DNA of 34,454 nucleotides from Opitutaceae bacterium (lineage in GTDB: Bacteria; Verrucomicrobiota; Verrucomicrobiia; Opitutales; Opitutaceae). Under the pieces are notes generated by a model, which saw only the letters and a list, made by a program, of their open reading frames with translations, had not been told where the DNA came from and made no database searches. Position numbers and translations under genes: made by a program. The stretch lies in assembly GCA_030648295.1 (NCBI GenBank), contig JAUSID010000155.1, forward strand, positions 1-34,454. The letters are read 5' to 3'. Below, in pieces: positions 1 through 7,813 of the stretch (the stretch's first letter is position 1; each line of letters starts with the position of its first letter).

Positions 1-239
1 GCCGGCACGTTGCTCAGCCGGTACTGGCCGCTCGAGTCGGTGAAGGTCTCGAGGGTGGTGCCGATGACGGTGACCCGCGCCAGTTCGAGGTACTCACCGG
101 TGCGCGTGTTGACAACGCGGCCCTCGATCGTGCCGGTGGCGGGAATCTGCGCGGACAGCGCCGCGGCGAAGAGGGCGGCGGCAACGGCGGCGGCAAGGCC
201 GCGCCGGAAATTCGACGCAACTGCGGGGCAAGTGTTCAT
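1..239 (-). CDS. N-terminal part of a probable TonB-dependent receptor (runs off the left edge)
   Basis: Only the first 79 codons are inside the window. Reading from the ATG at 239 there is a signal peptide: a short basic start (NFRRG) followed by an Ala/Leu-rich core ending in ALSAQ at about residue 31. Next comes TGTIEGRVVNTRTGEYL and a stretch ending in TFTDSSGQYRLSNVPA. This G-x-V-x-(N/D)-x-x-TGE...T-D-x-x-G-x-(Y/F) pattern is the beta-sandwich of carboxypeptidase-regulatory-like domains, commonly found ahead of TonB-dependent receptors in Verrucomicrobiota and Bacteroidota. The protein is therefore exported and probably sits in the outer membrane, taking up a large ligand. The plug and barrel lie outside the window, so another exported protein with this domain is possible. 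No clear Shine-Dalgarno sequence is seen. Confidence 0.7.
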   Translation of the reverse strand, partial: MNTCPAVASNFRRGLAAAVAAALFAAALSAQIPATGTIEGRVVNTRTGEYLELARVTVIGTTLETFTDSSGQYRLSNVP

Positions 240-314
240 GTGGAACGACCGATTGATTGCCACTGAAATGAATTCTCAGTGGAAGGGGTGGATGGAGTCG
301 GTGATTACAGGCAG

Positions 315-331
315 AAAAACCGGCGACCGGC
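315..331 (-). terminator. Weak candidate terminator after msrB
   Basis: On the minus strand, 16 bases after the msrB stop, a short CCGG-TCG-CCGG stem is followed by five T residues (A's at 315-319 on the plus strand). The stem is only four to five pairs, so this is a weak call. It lies in the 107-base gap between msrB and the receptor gene downstream. Confidence 0.3.
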
Positions 332-346
332 AAGAGGTCCCTCTCC

Positions 347-871
347 TCAGGTTTTGGCGGAGCAAAAAGCTTCATACTCCGCCCGCGGCATGAAGCGGAG
401 CGAGGCGCTGTTGATGCAGTAGCGCAGCCCGCCCTGCGCCGGCGGACCATCCGGGAAAACGTGGCCGAGGTGCGCACCATCGACGGCACAATGCACCTCG
501 ACCCGTCGCATGCCGTGGCCCACGTCGACCGTCTCGGCCACGAACGCCGGCTCGATCGGCCGCGTGAAGCTCGGCCAGCCGGTGCCGCTTTCGAACTTGT
601 CGCGGCTGTCGAACAGCGGCGTGTCGCTGCACACCGAAAAATACATGCCGTCCTCGTGGTGATTCCAAAACGCATTCTGGAACGGCGGCTCCGTCCCCTG
701 CTGCCGCGCGACGCGGAACTGCACCGGCGTAAGTGACGCGCGCCATTCCGCGTCGGTGCGTTGCACCGGCCTCCGGCTCATCTCGATGACCACGTTCGAC
801 GGCAGTCCGCAGGCCGATTTCGCCCCGGCCGCGGGATCGTTTTTCGACGGAGAAGGATTCGTTTTCGGCAT
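347..871 (-). CDS. msrB: Peptide-methionine (R)-S-oxide reductase MsrB
   Basis: Reduces the R-epimer of methionine sulfoxide in proteins, using thioredoxin or a similar donor. The 174-residue product has the family landmarks in order: AEWRASLTP (41-49), [11 protein letters not shown] (59-69), [19 protein letters not shown] (84-102), [10 protein letters not shown] (134-143) and the active-site signature RYCINSASL (150-158), with catalytic Cys152. The second cysteine usual in SGCGWPSF is Thr97 here, and the two CxxC zinc pairs of many MsrBs are absent. Cys81 in SVCSDTPLF might act as the resolving cysteine, or thioredoxin may reduce the sulfenic acid directly. The ATG at 871 gives a 30-residue Pro/Ser/Lys-rich extension. 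The ATG at 781 ([10 protein letters not shown]) would start where the family fold begins and is a fair alternative. Neither start has a good ribosome binding site. Confidence 0.93.
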   Translation of the reverse strand: MPKTNPSPSKNDPAAGAKSACGLPSNVVIEMSRRPVQRTDAEWRASLTPVQFRVARQQGTEPPFQNAFWNHHEDGMYFSVCSDTPLFDSRDKFESGTGWPSFTRPIEPAFVAETVDVGHGMRRVEVHCAVDGAHLGHVFPDGPPAQGGLRYCINSASLRFMPRAEYEAFCSAKT

Positions 872-956
872 CGGTTTTCAGAGTAGCCAGGAAACCGGAA
901 TATTCCAACGCGGCTTCGCCTCGGGACCTCGCGCCTGCCAATCGCTTCGAGCCATT

Positions 957-1038
957 GCGGGCGAGACGCCCGCGCTCCCAGGGAAACATGTCGCGTATTA
1001 CGTGACGTCTGAATGGGAGCGCGACCGCCCCCGGTCGC
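957..1038. repeat. REP-like doublet: two palindromes joined by inverted 7-bp tags
   Basis: A 7-bp perfect stem with an AGA loop (GCGGGCG/CGCCCGC, 957-973) is followed by the tag GCTCCCA (974-980). After 33 bases comes the complementary tag TGGGAGC (1014-1020) and a second perfect hairpin, GCGACCG-CCCC-CGGTCGC (1021-1038). The unit is laid out like a bacterial interspersed mosaic element, with two head-to-head palindromes. The second half recurs exactly at 34414-34438. It lies in the 232-base gap between the divergent genes msrB and the small protein at 1104. Confidence 0.7.
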
Positions 1039-1103
1039 ATGGCAATCGCGCCTTCCCGCCACGTCGGGCTGGAAACTACGGCCGAACTTCTTAGCGTGTG
1101 GCC

Positions 1104-1340
1104 ATGAACCCGATTCCAATGCTGCGTGAGCTGCTGGACGCTGTTCCCTTCAAGCCGTTCGTCCTGTGTCTCAGCGATGGTCGGAAACTGCCAGTAAACC
1201 ACCCGGATTTTCTCACCATCTCGTCCAAGGGTCGCATCTTTTGGGAAGGCGAAACGGAGGACGAGTTTGCCATGGCGATGCCGTTCCACGTCACCGGCGT
1301 CGAGCACGCACCCCGCCGCCGCCGCAAGCGCGCCGCGTAA
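1104..1340 (+). CDS. Small conserved-type protein of unknown function
   Basis: The product has 78 residues from the ATG at 1104; an in-frame GTG lies two codons upstream. It begins with a short amphipathic helix (MLRELLDAVPFKPF), then LCLSDGRKLPVNHPDFLTIS, a beta-rich segment, and a basic tail (RRRRKRAA). The pattern 'pFkPFxlxLSDGRxxxVxHPdf' resembles small stand-alone proteins I know from Planctomycetes, Acidobacteria and Verrucomicrobia, whose function is not established. It has no signal peptide or membrane segment, so it is probably cytoplasmic. It stands alone between the REP-like doublet and the 3' end of xseA. No Shine-Dalgarno sequence is visible, so the start is uncertain. Confidence 0.6.
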   Translation: MNPIPMLRELLDAVPFKPFVLCLSDGRKLPVNHPDFLTISSKGRIFWEGETEDEFAMAMPFHVTGVEHAPRRRRKRAA

Positions 1341-1479
1341 CCACTTCAGCCCGAATAGCCCGCTTCCGGGAAAAGGAAAGACGCCCTCTCCATTCGCGTG
1401 AATTGGCGTCGATTCGCGGTTGAACTGAATTGTTTCGGCTCGAGAGGGGATCCAGAAGCGATGGCTTGGCGCAGGAACC

Positions 1480-2760
1480 CTACTCGGCGCGCACCGGCAG
1501 CGTGCCGTCGGCGAACTGCGCCCCGAGCGGCGTTCCCGGCGCCACTCCCTGCCGGCGCATGACGGGCCGCCCCGCGGCGTCACGCATAATCACAAAGCCG
1601 CGATTCAGGACCGAGGTCGGACTCGCAGCCTGGAGCCGCTTCCACAAGGCGAGCAGCCGGTGGGATTCGAGCTGGAACCGTTTTTCCGGTGAGCGTTGCG
1701 CGAGCAGCGAACGCAGCTCGGCCAGTTCTTCGCGGCGGCGGTGCGTGGAATGCCGCCATGCCGCGGCAAGCCGGTTCGTGAGGTCATCGAGCCGCAGGAA
1801 TCCCTGCTCGATCTGCCCCGCCGGCGTCAGCAATCGCAACCGCGAGCGGGCGTGGTCCAGCCGCGTCGCTGCATGTTGCACGCCGGCGTCCACGAGTGCG
1901 GTCATCGCCTCCGCCGCCTGGCCGACGCGTTCCGAGCAACTCACAAAATGACTGGTGATCAACTCCGCCGCCGCACTGGGCGTCTCGGCCCGCACGTCGG
2001 CGGCAAAGTCGCACAACGTGAAATCAATCTCGTGCCCCACGGCCGAGATGGTCGGCAGTGCGCAGCTCGCGATGGCGCGGACCAGCGGCTCCTCGTTAAA
2101 AGCCCATAAATCCTCCAGGCTGCCGCCGCCGCGGCCGACCACCACGAGGTCGAAAATCTTCAGCCGCTCCGCCAGCCGCAGCATGGCGACGATTTCGGTT
2201 GCGGCACCCTCGCCCTGCACCTTCGCCGGCAACACCACGACGCGACCGCACCACTTCCGTCGCGTGATGATGCGGACGAAATCCTGCACGGCGGCCCCCG
2301 TGGGCGAAGTGATGAAACCGATCGTCAGCGGCATCGGCGGCAGCGGCTTTTTTCGCTCCGCGGCAAACAGCCCCTCGGCGGCCAGCCGCACCTTCAGCTG
2401 CTCAAACTGCTGCTGCAAGCGACCGACACCGTCATCGACCACCACCCGCACGATCAACTGATACTGGCCGCGCGCCTCGTAGACGCTGACTTCGCCGTAA
2501 ACCACCACCTGCAAACCGTCCTGCAGCCGCACGGTCTGGCGGATCGCGTCGCCCCGAAACAGCACGGCGCCGAGCTGGGCGCCGGCGTCCTTGAGCGAGA
2601 AATACACATGGCCGCTCGCCTGGACCCGGAGGTTCGAGACTTCGCCCCGAACCCAGCCGGGCCGCACGCCCGCTTCGAGCGCGGTTTTGATCCGTCGCGT
2701 GAATTCGCTGACGCTCTCAGCGCGCGGCCGCTCGCCGACGAGATCGAGTTCGGTTTTCAT
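1480..2760 (-). CDS. xseA: Exodeoxyribonuclease VII large subunit
   Basis: Catalytic subunit of exonuclease VII, which degrades single-stranded DNA from either end into oligonucleotides during repair. The 426-residue protein has the N-terminal OB-fold (SVSEFTRRIKTALE through GWVRGEVSNLRVQASGHVYFSLKD). It is followed by the nuclease domain: TIGFITSPTGAAVQDF, then VGRGGGSLEDLWAFNEE, ISAVGHEIDFTLCDFAADVRAETPSAAAEL, then a long helical region and the closing SPTSVLNRGFVIMRD. Length and motif order are normal for XseA. The small subunit gene xseB, often adjacent in other bacteria, is not found on either side. The 218 bases upstream of the ATG separate it from a divergent membrane-protein gene and hold no gene I can support. 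Confidence 0.95.
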   Translation of the reverse strand: MKTELDLVGERPRAESVSEFTRRIKTALEAGVRPGWVRGEVSNLRVQASGHVYFSLKDAGAQLGAVLFRGDAIRQTVRLQDGLQVVVYGEVSVYEARGQYQLIVRVVVDDGVGRLQQQFEQLKVRLAAEGLFAAERKKPLPPMPLTIGFITSPTGAAVQDFVRIITRRKWCGRVVVLPAKVQGEGAATEIVAMLRLAERLKIFDLVVVGRGGGSLEDLWAFNEEPLVRAIASCALPTISAVGHEIDFTLCDFAADVRAETPSAAAELITSHFVSCSERVGQAAEAMTALVDAGVQHAATRLDHARSRLRLLTPAGQIEQGFLRLDDLTNRLAAAWRHSTHRRREELAELRSLLAQRSPEKRFQLESHRLLALWKRLQAASPTSVLNRGFVIMRDAAGRPVMRRQGVAPGTPLGAQFADGTLPVRAE

Positions 2761-2978
2761 GGCTCGTGGTCGCGCTCCAGTTCGCGCGCGGCGCGGGTGG
2801 CCGAGGGCATGGATCGAGCAAACACGCGCGGGACGGGCATTGCGCGAGCCTGTTTCGGGCCGCGCCCCACGGTCAAGTGCGCCCGGATAACGTCGCCGCC
2901 GCGCCGTCGTTCGCGCTCGACAAGTTTCACCGCGAACGCGATGACGACGGCATCGACGCCCCGGGCAAAGAATCGCGC

Positions 2979-4256
2979 GTGAAAAACCTTTCTCCGCGGC
3001 TGTGGCTGGTCCTGGCCATTGGCTACGGACTCGCCTTGGTCGCTGCCATCCCTTCGGTGATTCCGACCCTCGGGCTGAACAGCCTCAACCGCTGGTTCAT
3101 CGATTCGTTTGCCATCCTCGCCGCGAATGACGCGATCCGATTGGGACTGAATCCATGGGATGCCAACCCGCTGGATATCATTGGGCGCGCCCACGTCTAT
3201 TCGGAATGGTGGTTCGGGCTGCGTCATCTCGGCCTGACCCGCGATCATAACTTCCTCTTTGGTGCGGTGAGCATCGGCTTGTTTCTGATCGTGGCGCTGG
3301 CGGGGTTGCGACCACGCACCGTCAAGGAGGCGCTGTTGATCGCCGCCGTAATCCTGTCACCTCCCTTCCTGCTCGCGTTCAACCGGGCGAACAACGACCT
3401 CCTGGTTTTTGCGCTGCTGGGCGCGGGGCTGCTCGGGTTGCGTTCATCGAACGCGACCTGGCGATGGTGCGTCGTTGTCGTGACCATCGCCCTCGGCACC
3501 GGGCTCAAGTACTACCCGATCGTGGCCGTGGCAGCGCTGGGTTTGATCATCCGCCCGACGCGACGGATGATTCTCATCACCGGCGGCGCGAGCGTGGCAG
3601 CCCTCGGCTGCTTTGTCCTGGTGGCGCACGCCGCACCGCGTGGCATGCTTGATCTGCCGGCATCGGTCTACCTTTTCGGCGCCACCGAACTGCTGCGCGG
3701 GCTGGGTTTGACGAATGGCGGCAAGACCGTCGTCGCAACGTTCATCCTCGGCGTGTCGGGCTGCGCGCTCGCCTTCGGTGGCGTCACGCGCGGGCTCGCC
3801 GACGAAACGCGCGGCTCGATCCAGGAACGCGCGATGTTCGCCGTCGGCGCCCTCCTGCTGAGCGGCTGCTTCGTCGCGGGAAGCAGCTACGCCTATCGCT
3901 GGATTTTCTCGTTGTGGCTCTGGCCGTGGCTGTGGCGTGAGTCGCAACAGCATGCCGGCGGCAAACTGCCGCGGCTGGCGCTCGCACTGCTCGGCATTTC
4001 CCTGTGGGCGGACGGGATTTTTTGCCTCGTCGTCAATTTATCGGGCCGCTGGCAATGGGAGCAAGTAACACAGGCGATCAACTTTTGGTCCTACGTGACG
4101 CAGCCACTGGTGTGGCTGCTGATGGGACTGCTCGCCGGTTGGCTGGTCGACGCCCTACGCGCCACCGTGTGCACGTTGCGCGAGGATTTCCGGCCCGTCT
4201 CGACGCCGCCGGCGAGTGCTGACCGCAGCGCCACGGCGGCGTCCCAACCCGGCTGA
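2979..4256 (+). CDS. Polytopic membrane protein, GT87 (DUF2029)-like mannosyltransferase
   Basis: The product has 425 residues from the GTG at 2979 (VKNLSPRLWL), chosen because the frame upstream is low-complexity and unlike protein. It has about nine to ten hydrophobic helices. An early periplasmic loop carries DSFAILAANDAIRLGLNPWD and HVYSEWWFGL. A following segment, AFNRANNDLLVFALLGAGL, and LGTGLKYYPIVAVAAL match the layout of GT87-type GT-C glycosyltransferases, where an N-x-x-N loop precedes a helix and a K-x-x-P segment follows. Such enzymes take polyprenyl-phosphate sugars on the outer side of the inner membrane. The substrate cannot be told. It is transcribed away from xseA and converges on the VTT protein at 4480. 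The C-terminal 30 residues are hydrophilic and Ala/Ser/Pro-rich. Confidence 0.65.
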   Translation: MKNLSPRLWLVLAIGYGLALVAAIPSVIPTLGLNSLNRWFIDSFAILAANDAIRLGLNPWDANPLDIIGRAHVYSEWWFGLRHLGLTRDHNFLFGAVSIGLFLIVALAGLRPRTVKEALLIAAVILSPPFLLAFNRANNDLLVFALLGAGLLGLRSSNATWRWCVVVVTIALGTGLKYYPIVAVAALGLIIRPTRRMILITGGASVAALGCFVLVAHAAPRGMLDLPASVYLFGATELLRGLGLTNGGKTVVATFILGVSGCALAFGGVTRGLADETRGSIQERAMFAVGALLLSGCFVAGSSYAYRWIFSLWLWPWLWRESQQHAGGKLPRLALALLGISLWADGIFCLVVNLSGRWQWEQVTQAINFWSYVTQPLVWLLMGLLAGWLVDALRATVCTLREDFRPVSTPPASADRSATAASQPG

Positions 4257-4389
4257 CGCGCGGCGCGTCCAGACAGGGCGTCACAATCGAGAAGACCTAC
4301 GATGGAGAGACGACCTCCGCGTCGTCCGCTTCCGGGTCCACCCACGTTTCGACTTTTCCGAATGGAATGTTCTTCGGAATGCGACCGGC

Positions 4390-4435
4390 CCTGCCAAGGG
4401 CAGGCAAGCCGCGCCGCTTGCCCGCCTGTGGCGGG
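4390..4435. terminator. Three consecutive hairpins between convergent genes
   Basis: Three perfect stems follow one another, sharing edge bases: CCTGCC-AAG-GGCAGG (4390-4404), GGCAAGC-CGCGCC-GCTTGCC (4403-4422) and CCCGCC-TGT-GGCGGG (4421-4435). They lie in the 223-base gap between the ends of two convergent genes, where they could stop transcription from both sides. There is no U-tract, so Rho-independent action is unproven. They could also be an interspersed palindromic repeat. Confidence 0.45.
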
Positions 4436-4479
4436 GCGGAGGGCCCTCCCTCCCGGTCCGAGCTCCAGCGACGTTACGT

Positions 4480-5172
4480 TTAGATTTCGGGCGAGTCGTT
4501 CTCTTCGCGCCGCGCATATTTGCGGCGAACCCATTGGAGACCGACGCCCGCGGCGACGAGCAGGCCGAGTCCGAGGAGGACGGCCGCGAAATTCCCGGCA
4601 AAAAGTCCTTTGCCCAGGATTATCCCGCCGATCGCCCACGGCAGGATCGCGAGCCATGAGACGATGAGGTACAGCCGGAACGGCGCCTGCGCGACACCGA
4701 GAATGCACGCCTGCAGGAAATAGGGTGGCCCGGGCGTGAGCCGCACGATCAGCAGCACGCTGAGGGCGTTGCCCGGCGTGATCCGGGGCACCGAGTAGCC
4801 GAACCGCTTCAGCACCACCACGACGACGGGCCGCAGCGCGTAACGAGCGACCCAATACCCGAGCGCCAGGTTTACGGCGATGGCGAACAAGGCGATGGCG
4901 ATGACTCCCGGCATGCCGAGTTGCGCGCTAAACGCCTCACCGGCCGGAATCGTGAACGCCATCATCGGAACGCCAAAGGCCGGCAGCACCATCATCGCGC
5001 TGAAAAATGCCCACGGGCCGGCGTTGCGGATGACCGCGACCACACGATCGCCGAACCCGCGCAAGTCCACGCCGCGCAGGACCAGCACCAGCACGACCAG
5101 CAGTACCAGGCACACCACCACGAGCTTCGCGAAGGGCAGCTTGCGAGGTTGAGCCGTGGGCGCGGGAGACAT
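4480..5172 (-). CDS. VTT-domain (TVP38/TMEM64, DedA-related) inner-membrane protein
   Basis: The product has 230 residues from the ATG at 5172 (MSPAPTAQPRK); an alternative start 12 codons earlier is possible. It has an N-terminal membrane helix (VVVCLVLLVVLVLVL) and a core with a reentrant-loop pattern, VPMMAFTIPAGEAFSAQLGMPGVIAIALFAIAVNLALGYWVARY. Further segments follow: RLTPGPPYFLQACILGVAQAPFRLYLIVSW and two more C-terminal helices ending in a basic tail (WVRRKYARREE). The P-A-G-E-x-F and R-x-T-P-x-P-P-Y-x-x-Q elements are those of the SNARE-associated/VTT family. Members have been tied to lipid scrambling and undecaprenyl-phosphate recycling, which would suit a polysaccharide locus, but function here is inferred from family only. 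It is divergent from the ligase gene, with a 118-base gap. Confidence 0.8.
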   Translation of the reverse strand: MSPAPTAQPRKLPFAKLVVVCLVLLVVLVLVLRGVDLRGFGDRVVAVIRNAGPWAFFSAMMVLPAFGVPMMAFTIPAGEAFSAQLGMPGVIAIALFAIAVNLALGYWVARYALRPVVVVVLKRFGYSVPRITPGNALSVLLIVRLTPGPPYFLQACILGVAQAPFRLYLIVSWLAILPWAIGGIILGKGLFAGNFAAVLLGLGLLVAAGVGLQWVRRKYARREENDSPEI

Positions 5173-5290
5173 CCGGCAACGTTGGCGTTTCGTCGCCGCA
5201 ACCGTCAAGAACTCGCCAAAGTCCCACGTCTCCGCTGCCGGACGCGGACTTGCGCGTCCCGCGTGCCCCCGTTCTGCTAGGCGTCACTCG

Positions 5291-7813
5291 ATGCTCCCCG
5301 CCGATCCTGCCGTTGCGGCCCTGCCGCGTCCACGCGACACCGGCATAATCGGGTTCTACGCGATGGGCGCGCTGCTGCTCGCGCTCACGATAGTCTATCC
5401 GTCTGCCACTCGAATCCACACCTGGCCGTGGGCCGGACTGGCCGCGCTGTACTGGTTCGGTGCCGTGGCATTGCTCATCGTCTCGCTCGCGCGCGGCGAG
5501 ACCGTCGCCGGACCGAATGCGCTCGTGCGCGCCGGTCTGCTCATCCTCGTGACCGCCGCGATTTTGTCCGCCGTGATGAGCCCCTTTGTCGCCGCAAGCC
5601 TGCCGCGGATCTGGCCCACGCTGGGCGGAGCCGCCGTGTTCTTCGGTCTCTACCAATGGCTCCGGCACGACGACAAGACCGCGGATCGAACCACGCGATT
5701 GGCAAATGGCATCTGCCAGTTCGCCGGCGCCATCACGCTCTTCAGCCTGTTTGGCTGGTGCGGGGGAGAATGGCCGCTGCCGTGGGGCACGCGCAACACG
5801 ATCCCGTTTGGTCATTCCATCTACACCGGTGGGTTCATGGTGCTCGCGCTGCCCTGGTTCGTCTGGTCCTCGTGGCGGAACCGCGGAGCAAGGCGTGCGG
5901 GCTGGAGCGCGATGATCGCCGTGGCGCTCGTCGTACTCGCGAGCACCAGCAGCCGCGGCGCAGCGCTCGCGTTCGGCGTCGCCGCGACCGCGGCCGCTTT
6001 TGCCATCGTGAGCCGCGTGCGGTGGCCCATTGGTCAAAAGATCGGCATCATCGTCGCGGTGGTCGTCGTTGCGGTCACTGCGGTTCTCGCCAACCCGCGG
6101 CTCCGCGCGCTCGCGTTCGATCGTTCGTGGAATGACGCCTCGAGAGAGAGCAATCGCCAGCGCAGCGCGATGCTCGCCGCTGGCTTCAAACTCGGCCGGG
6201 AGCGACCGTGGCTTGGCTGGGGACCGGGCACGGTACCGCTCGCCTACCCACAGGTTCGCGCCCAGGTGGATGGCGGCGTCGACAACGTCCTCCAGCTACA
6301 CAACACCCCGTTGCAAATTTGGGCGACGCTCGGAATCGCCGGCCTGGCGGGCGTAGCACTCCTCGTGGCTGGAACGATCCACGTCGCCGCGCTGCGGTTT
6401 CGAAACCGCGACGGGGTGGTCGAGTCGCTCGCTGCCATCACGAGCCTCGGCGGTTACGGCCTGTTCGCGCTGACGGATCATCAATTCGACATGCCGGTGA
6501 TCACCACGATCGCGGCTGCGAATCTCGCCCTCCTCACGTCATCGGCCGAGCCGGTGTCGCGACGCGTCTTTACGCGAACAAACCGGGCGGTGCGCCTGGT
6601 TGGCCTCTCCTCCGGGCTGGTGCTGCTGATCATCCCACTCCTGCGGGATCTTCGTGCGCGTCGGGTTTATAATTCCGCCATTGCCGCGTGGGACGAGGGC
6701 CGCGCGGCGGACTGGATCGCCGGGTTGGATCGCGCGAGGGCGGTGGCGCCGCACGATCCGTATTACGACCATCAAGCCGCGGCCGCGCTGCTCCGCGCCC
6801 GCGACGCGGAGACCGATCCCACGAAGCGAGGAACGCTCGCACGCACGGCGATGGAACGGCTGGAAAACTCTCTGCGCACGGGCGTCCATCTCGAATTCGC
6901 CCACTTCAATCTCGGGTGGCTCAACCTGGATCTCGATCGGCCGCAGGCGGCGGCGCGACACTTCACTGCCGCCGCGCACCTTGTGCCCGACAAGGGAGGC
7001 GTCTACTTCGGTCTTGGACTTGCGCTTCACGCCGCGGGTGCGCGGGCCGCCGCGATCCGGGCGTTCGCATTGGAATGGGTGAGCGACCCGCGGAGCATGA
7101 GCTCGCCGGCATGGGAAATTCCGGCGCTCGCGCCGCTGCGAACCGACGTTCGCGCCGAAGCGCTGCGGTGGTATGCGGAACTGCGCGGACAAACCCCGCT
7201 GGCCGCCACCGCGGACGCATGGGCGCAATGGTGGCTTGGTGAGCCCGCCGACCGATCCGCGCTCAGCCGCGGTTTTTCCGCCGAGGCGCGCCAGTTCGCC
7301 GGCGCGCTCGCCAGCATCGAGACGGGCGCTGCGATCCATGGCGACGAACCCTGGGCAAAAATCTACCGCGCCTGGCGCGAACCCGCCGTCCTCTCCGGCT
7401 TCACGAACGCGGCGGGCGGCGACATGGCCTTGGCGGCCGCACTGCAACGCCGCGCGCAACGGCACCGCGAATCGTTCCGATCATTCCTGGCCGCGCCGAC
7501 CGAAGACGAACCCAGTCTGTTAAGGAGCCAGCGCCGGCTCCGGACCGGATATGGCGTACTCGCGCTGCATCCCGACGGTCCGATCGTCGGGGACGTTTAC
7601 ATCGTGCAGGAAAATCGCGTGGTGTCGGATTTTACCGCGCCGCTGTTACCGCCGAAAGGCTGGCTTCCCGGCCGGCTGGTGCTCGCCTTGCTTCAGCGTG
7701 TTACTGTCGCCAATGATACCGCGTTGATGGAGCCAACCGACCAGATTCACGCCCTCCCGCGTCGCGAGCCGGCAGCCGGGGACGGTCCTTCGAGTCGTGC
7801 ACAACCCCCATGA
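5291..7813 (+). CDS. O-antigen ligase/polymerase (WaaL/Wzy_C family) with C-terminal TPR region
   Basis: An 840-residue inner-membrane protein from the ATG at 5291; the frame is open upstream but not protein-like. The N-terminal half has about 11 membrane helices. In the middle are GHSIYTGGFMVLALPWF, STSSRGAALAFGV, then GWGPGTVPLAYPQVR and LHNTPLQIWATLGIAGL. The catalytic periplasmic Arg and 'H-N-x-x-L' are typical of the Wzy_C domain that moves lipid-carried glycan onto an acceptor or polymerises it. After residue about 480, a soluble region contains tetratricopeptide-like helices (FAHFNLGWLNLDLDRPQAAARHF, GVYFGLGLALHAAGARAAAIRAF), as in long PglL-like ligases. Ligation and polymerisation cannot be told apart from sequence alone. 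Its stop overlaps the ATG of the phosphotransferase at 7810, so both are translated together and belong to one assembly pathway. Confidence 0.88.
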   Translation: MLPADPAVAALPRPRDTGIIGFYAMGALLLALTIVYPSATRIHTWPWAGLAALYWFGAVALLIVSLARGETVAGPNALVRAGLLILVTAAILSAVMSPFVAASLPRIWPTLGGAAVFFGLYQWLRHDDKTADRTTRLANGICQFAGAITLFSLFGWCGGEWPLPWGTRNTIPFGHSIYTGGFMVLALPWFVWSSWRNRGARRAGWSAMIAVALVVLASTSSRGAALAFGVAATAAAFAIVSRVRWPIGQKIGIIVAVVVVAVTAVLANPRLRALAFDRSWNDASRESNRQRSAMLAAGFKLGRERPWLGWGPGTVPLAYPQVRAQVDGGVDNVLQLHNTPLQIWATLGIAGLAGVALLVAGTIHVAALRFRNRDGVVESLAAITSLGGYGLFALTDHQFDMPVITTIAAANLALLTSSAEPVSRRVFTRTNRAVRLVGLSSGLVLLIIPLLRDLRARRVYNSAIAAWDEGRAADWIAGLDRARAVAPHDPYYDHQAAAALLRARDAETDPTKRGTLARTAMERLENSLRTGVHLEFAHFNLGWLNLDLDRPQAAARHFTAAAHLVPDKGGVYFGLGLALHAAGARAAAIRAFALEWVSDPRSMSSPAWEIPALAPLRTDVRAEALRWYAELRGQTPLAATADAWAQWWLGEPADRSALSRGFSAEARQFAGALASIETGAAIHGDEPWAKIYRAWREPAVLSGFTNAAGGDMALAAALQRRAQRHRESFRSFLAAPTEDEPSLLRSQRRLRTGYGVLALHPDGPIVGDVYIVQENRVVSDFTAPLLPPKGWLPGRLVLALLQRVTVANDTALMEPTDQIHALPRREPAAGDGPSSRAQPP

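Noticed and set aside
372-1583. 403-codon minus-strand open frame spanning msrB and xseA ends
   Set aside because: It lies out of frame across two clear genes and reads as Arg/Gly/Ala-rich shadow sequence, a common effect of high GC.
2757-3248. Minus-strand open frame whose TGA overlaps the xseA ATG as ATGA
   Set aside because: Most of it is antisense to the membrane-protein gene. The part outside (2761-2978) is Arg-rich with no recognisable motif, and both start choices are weak. The ATGA is probably chance.
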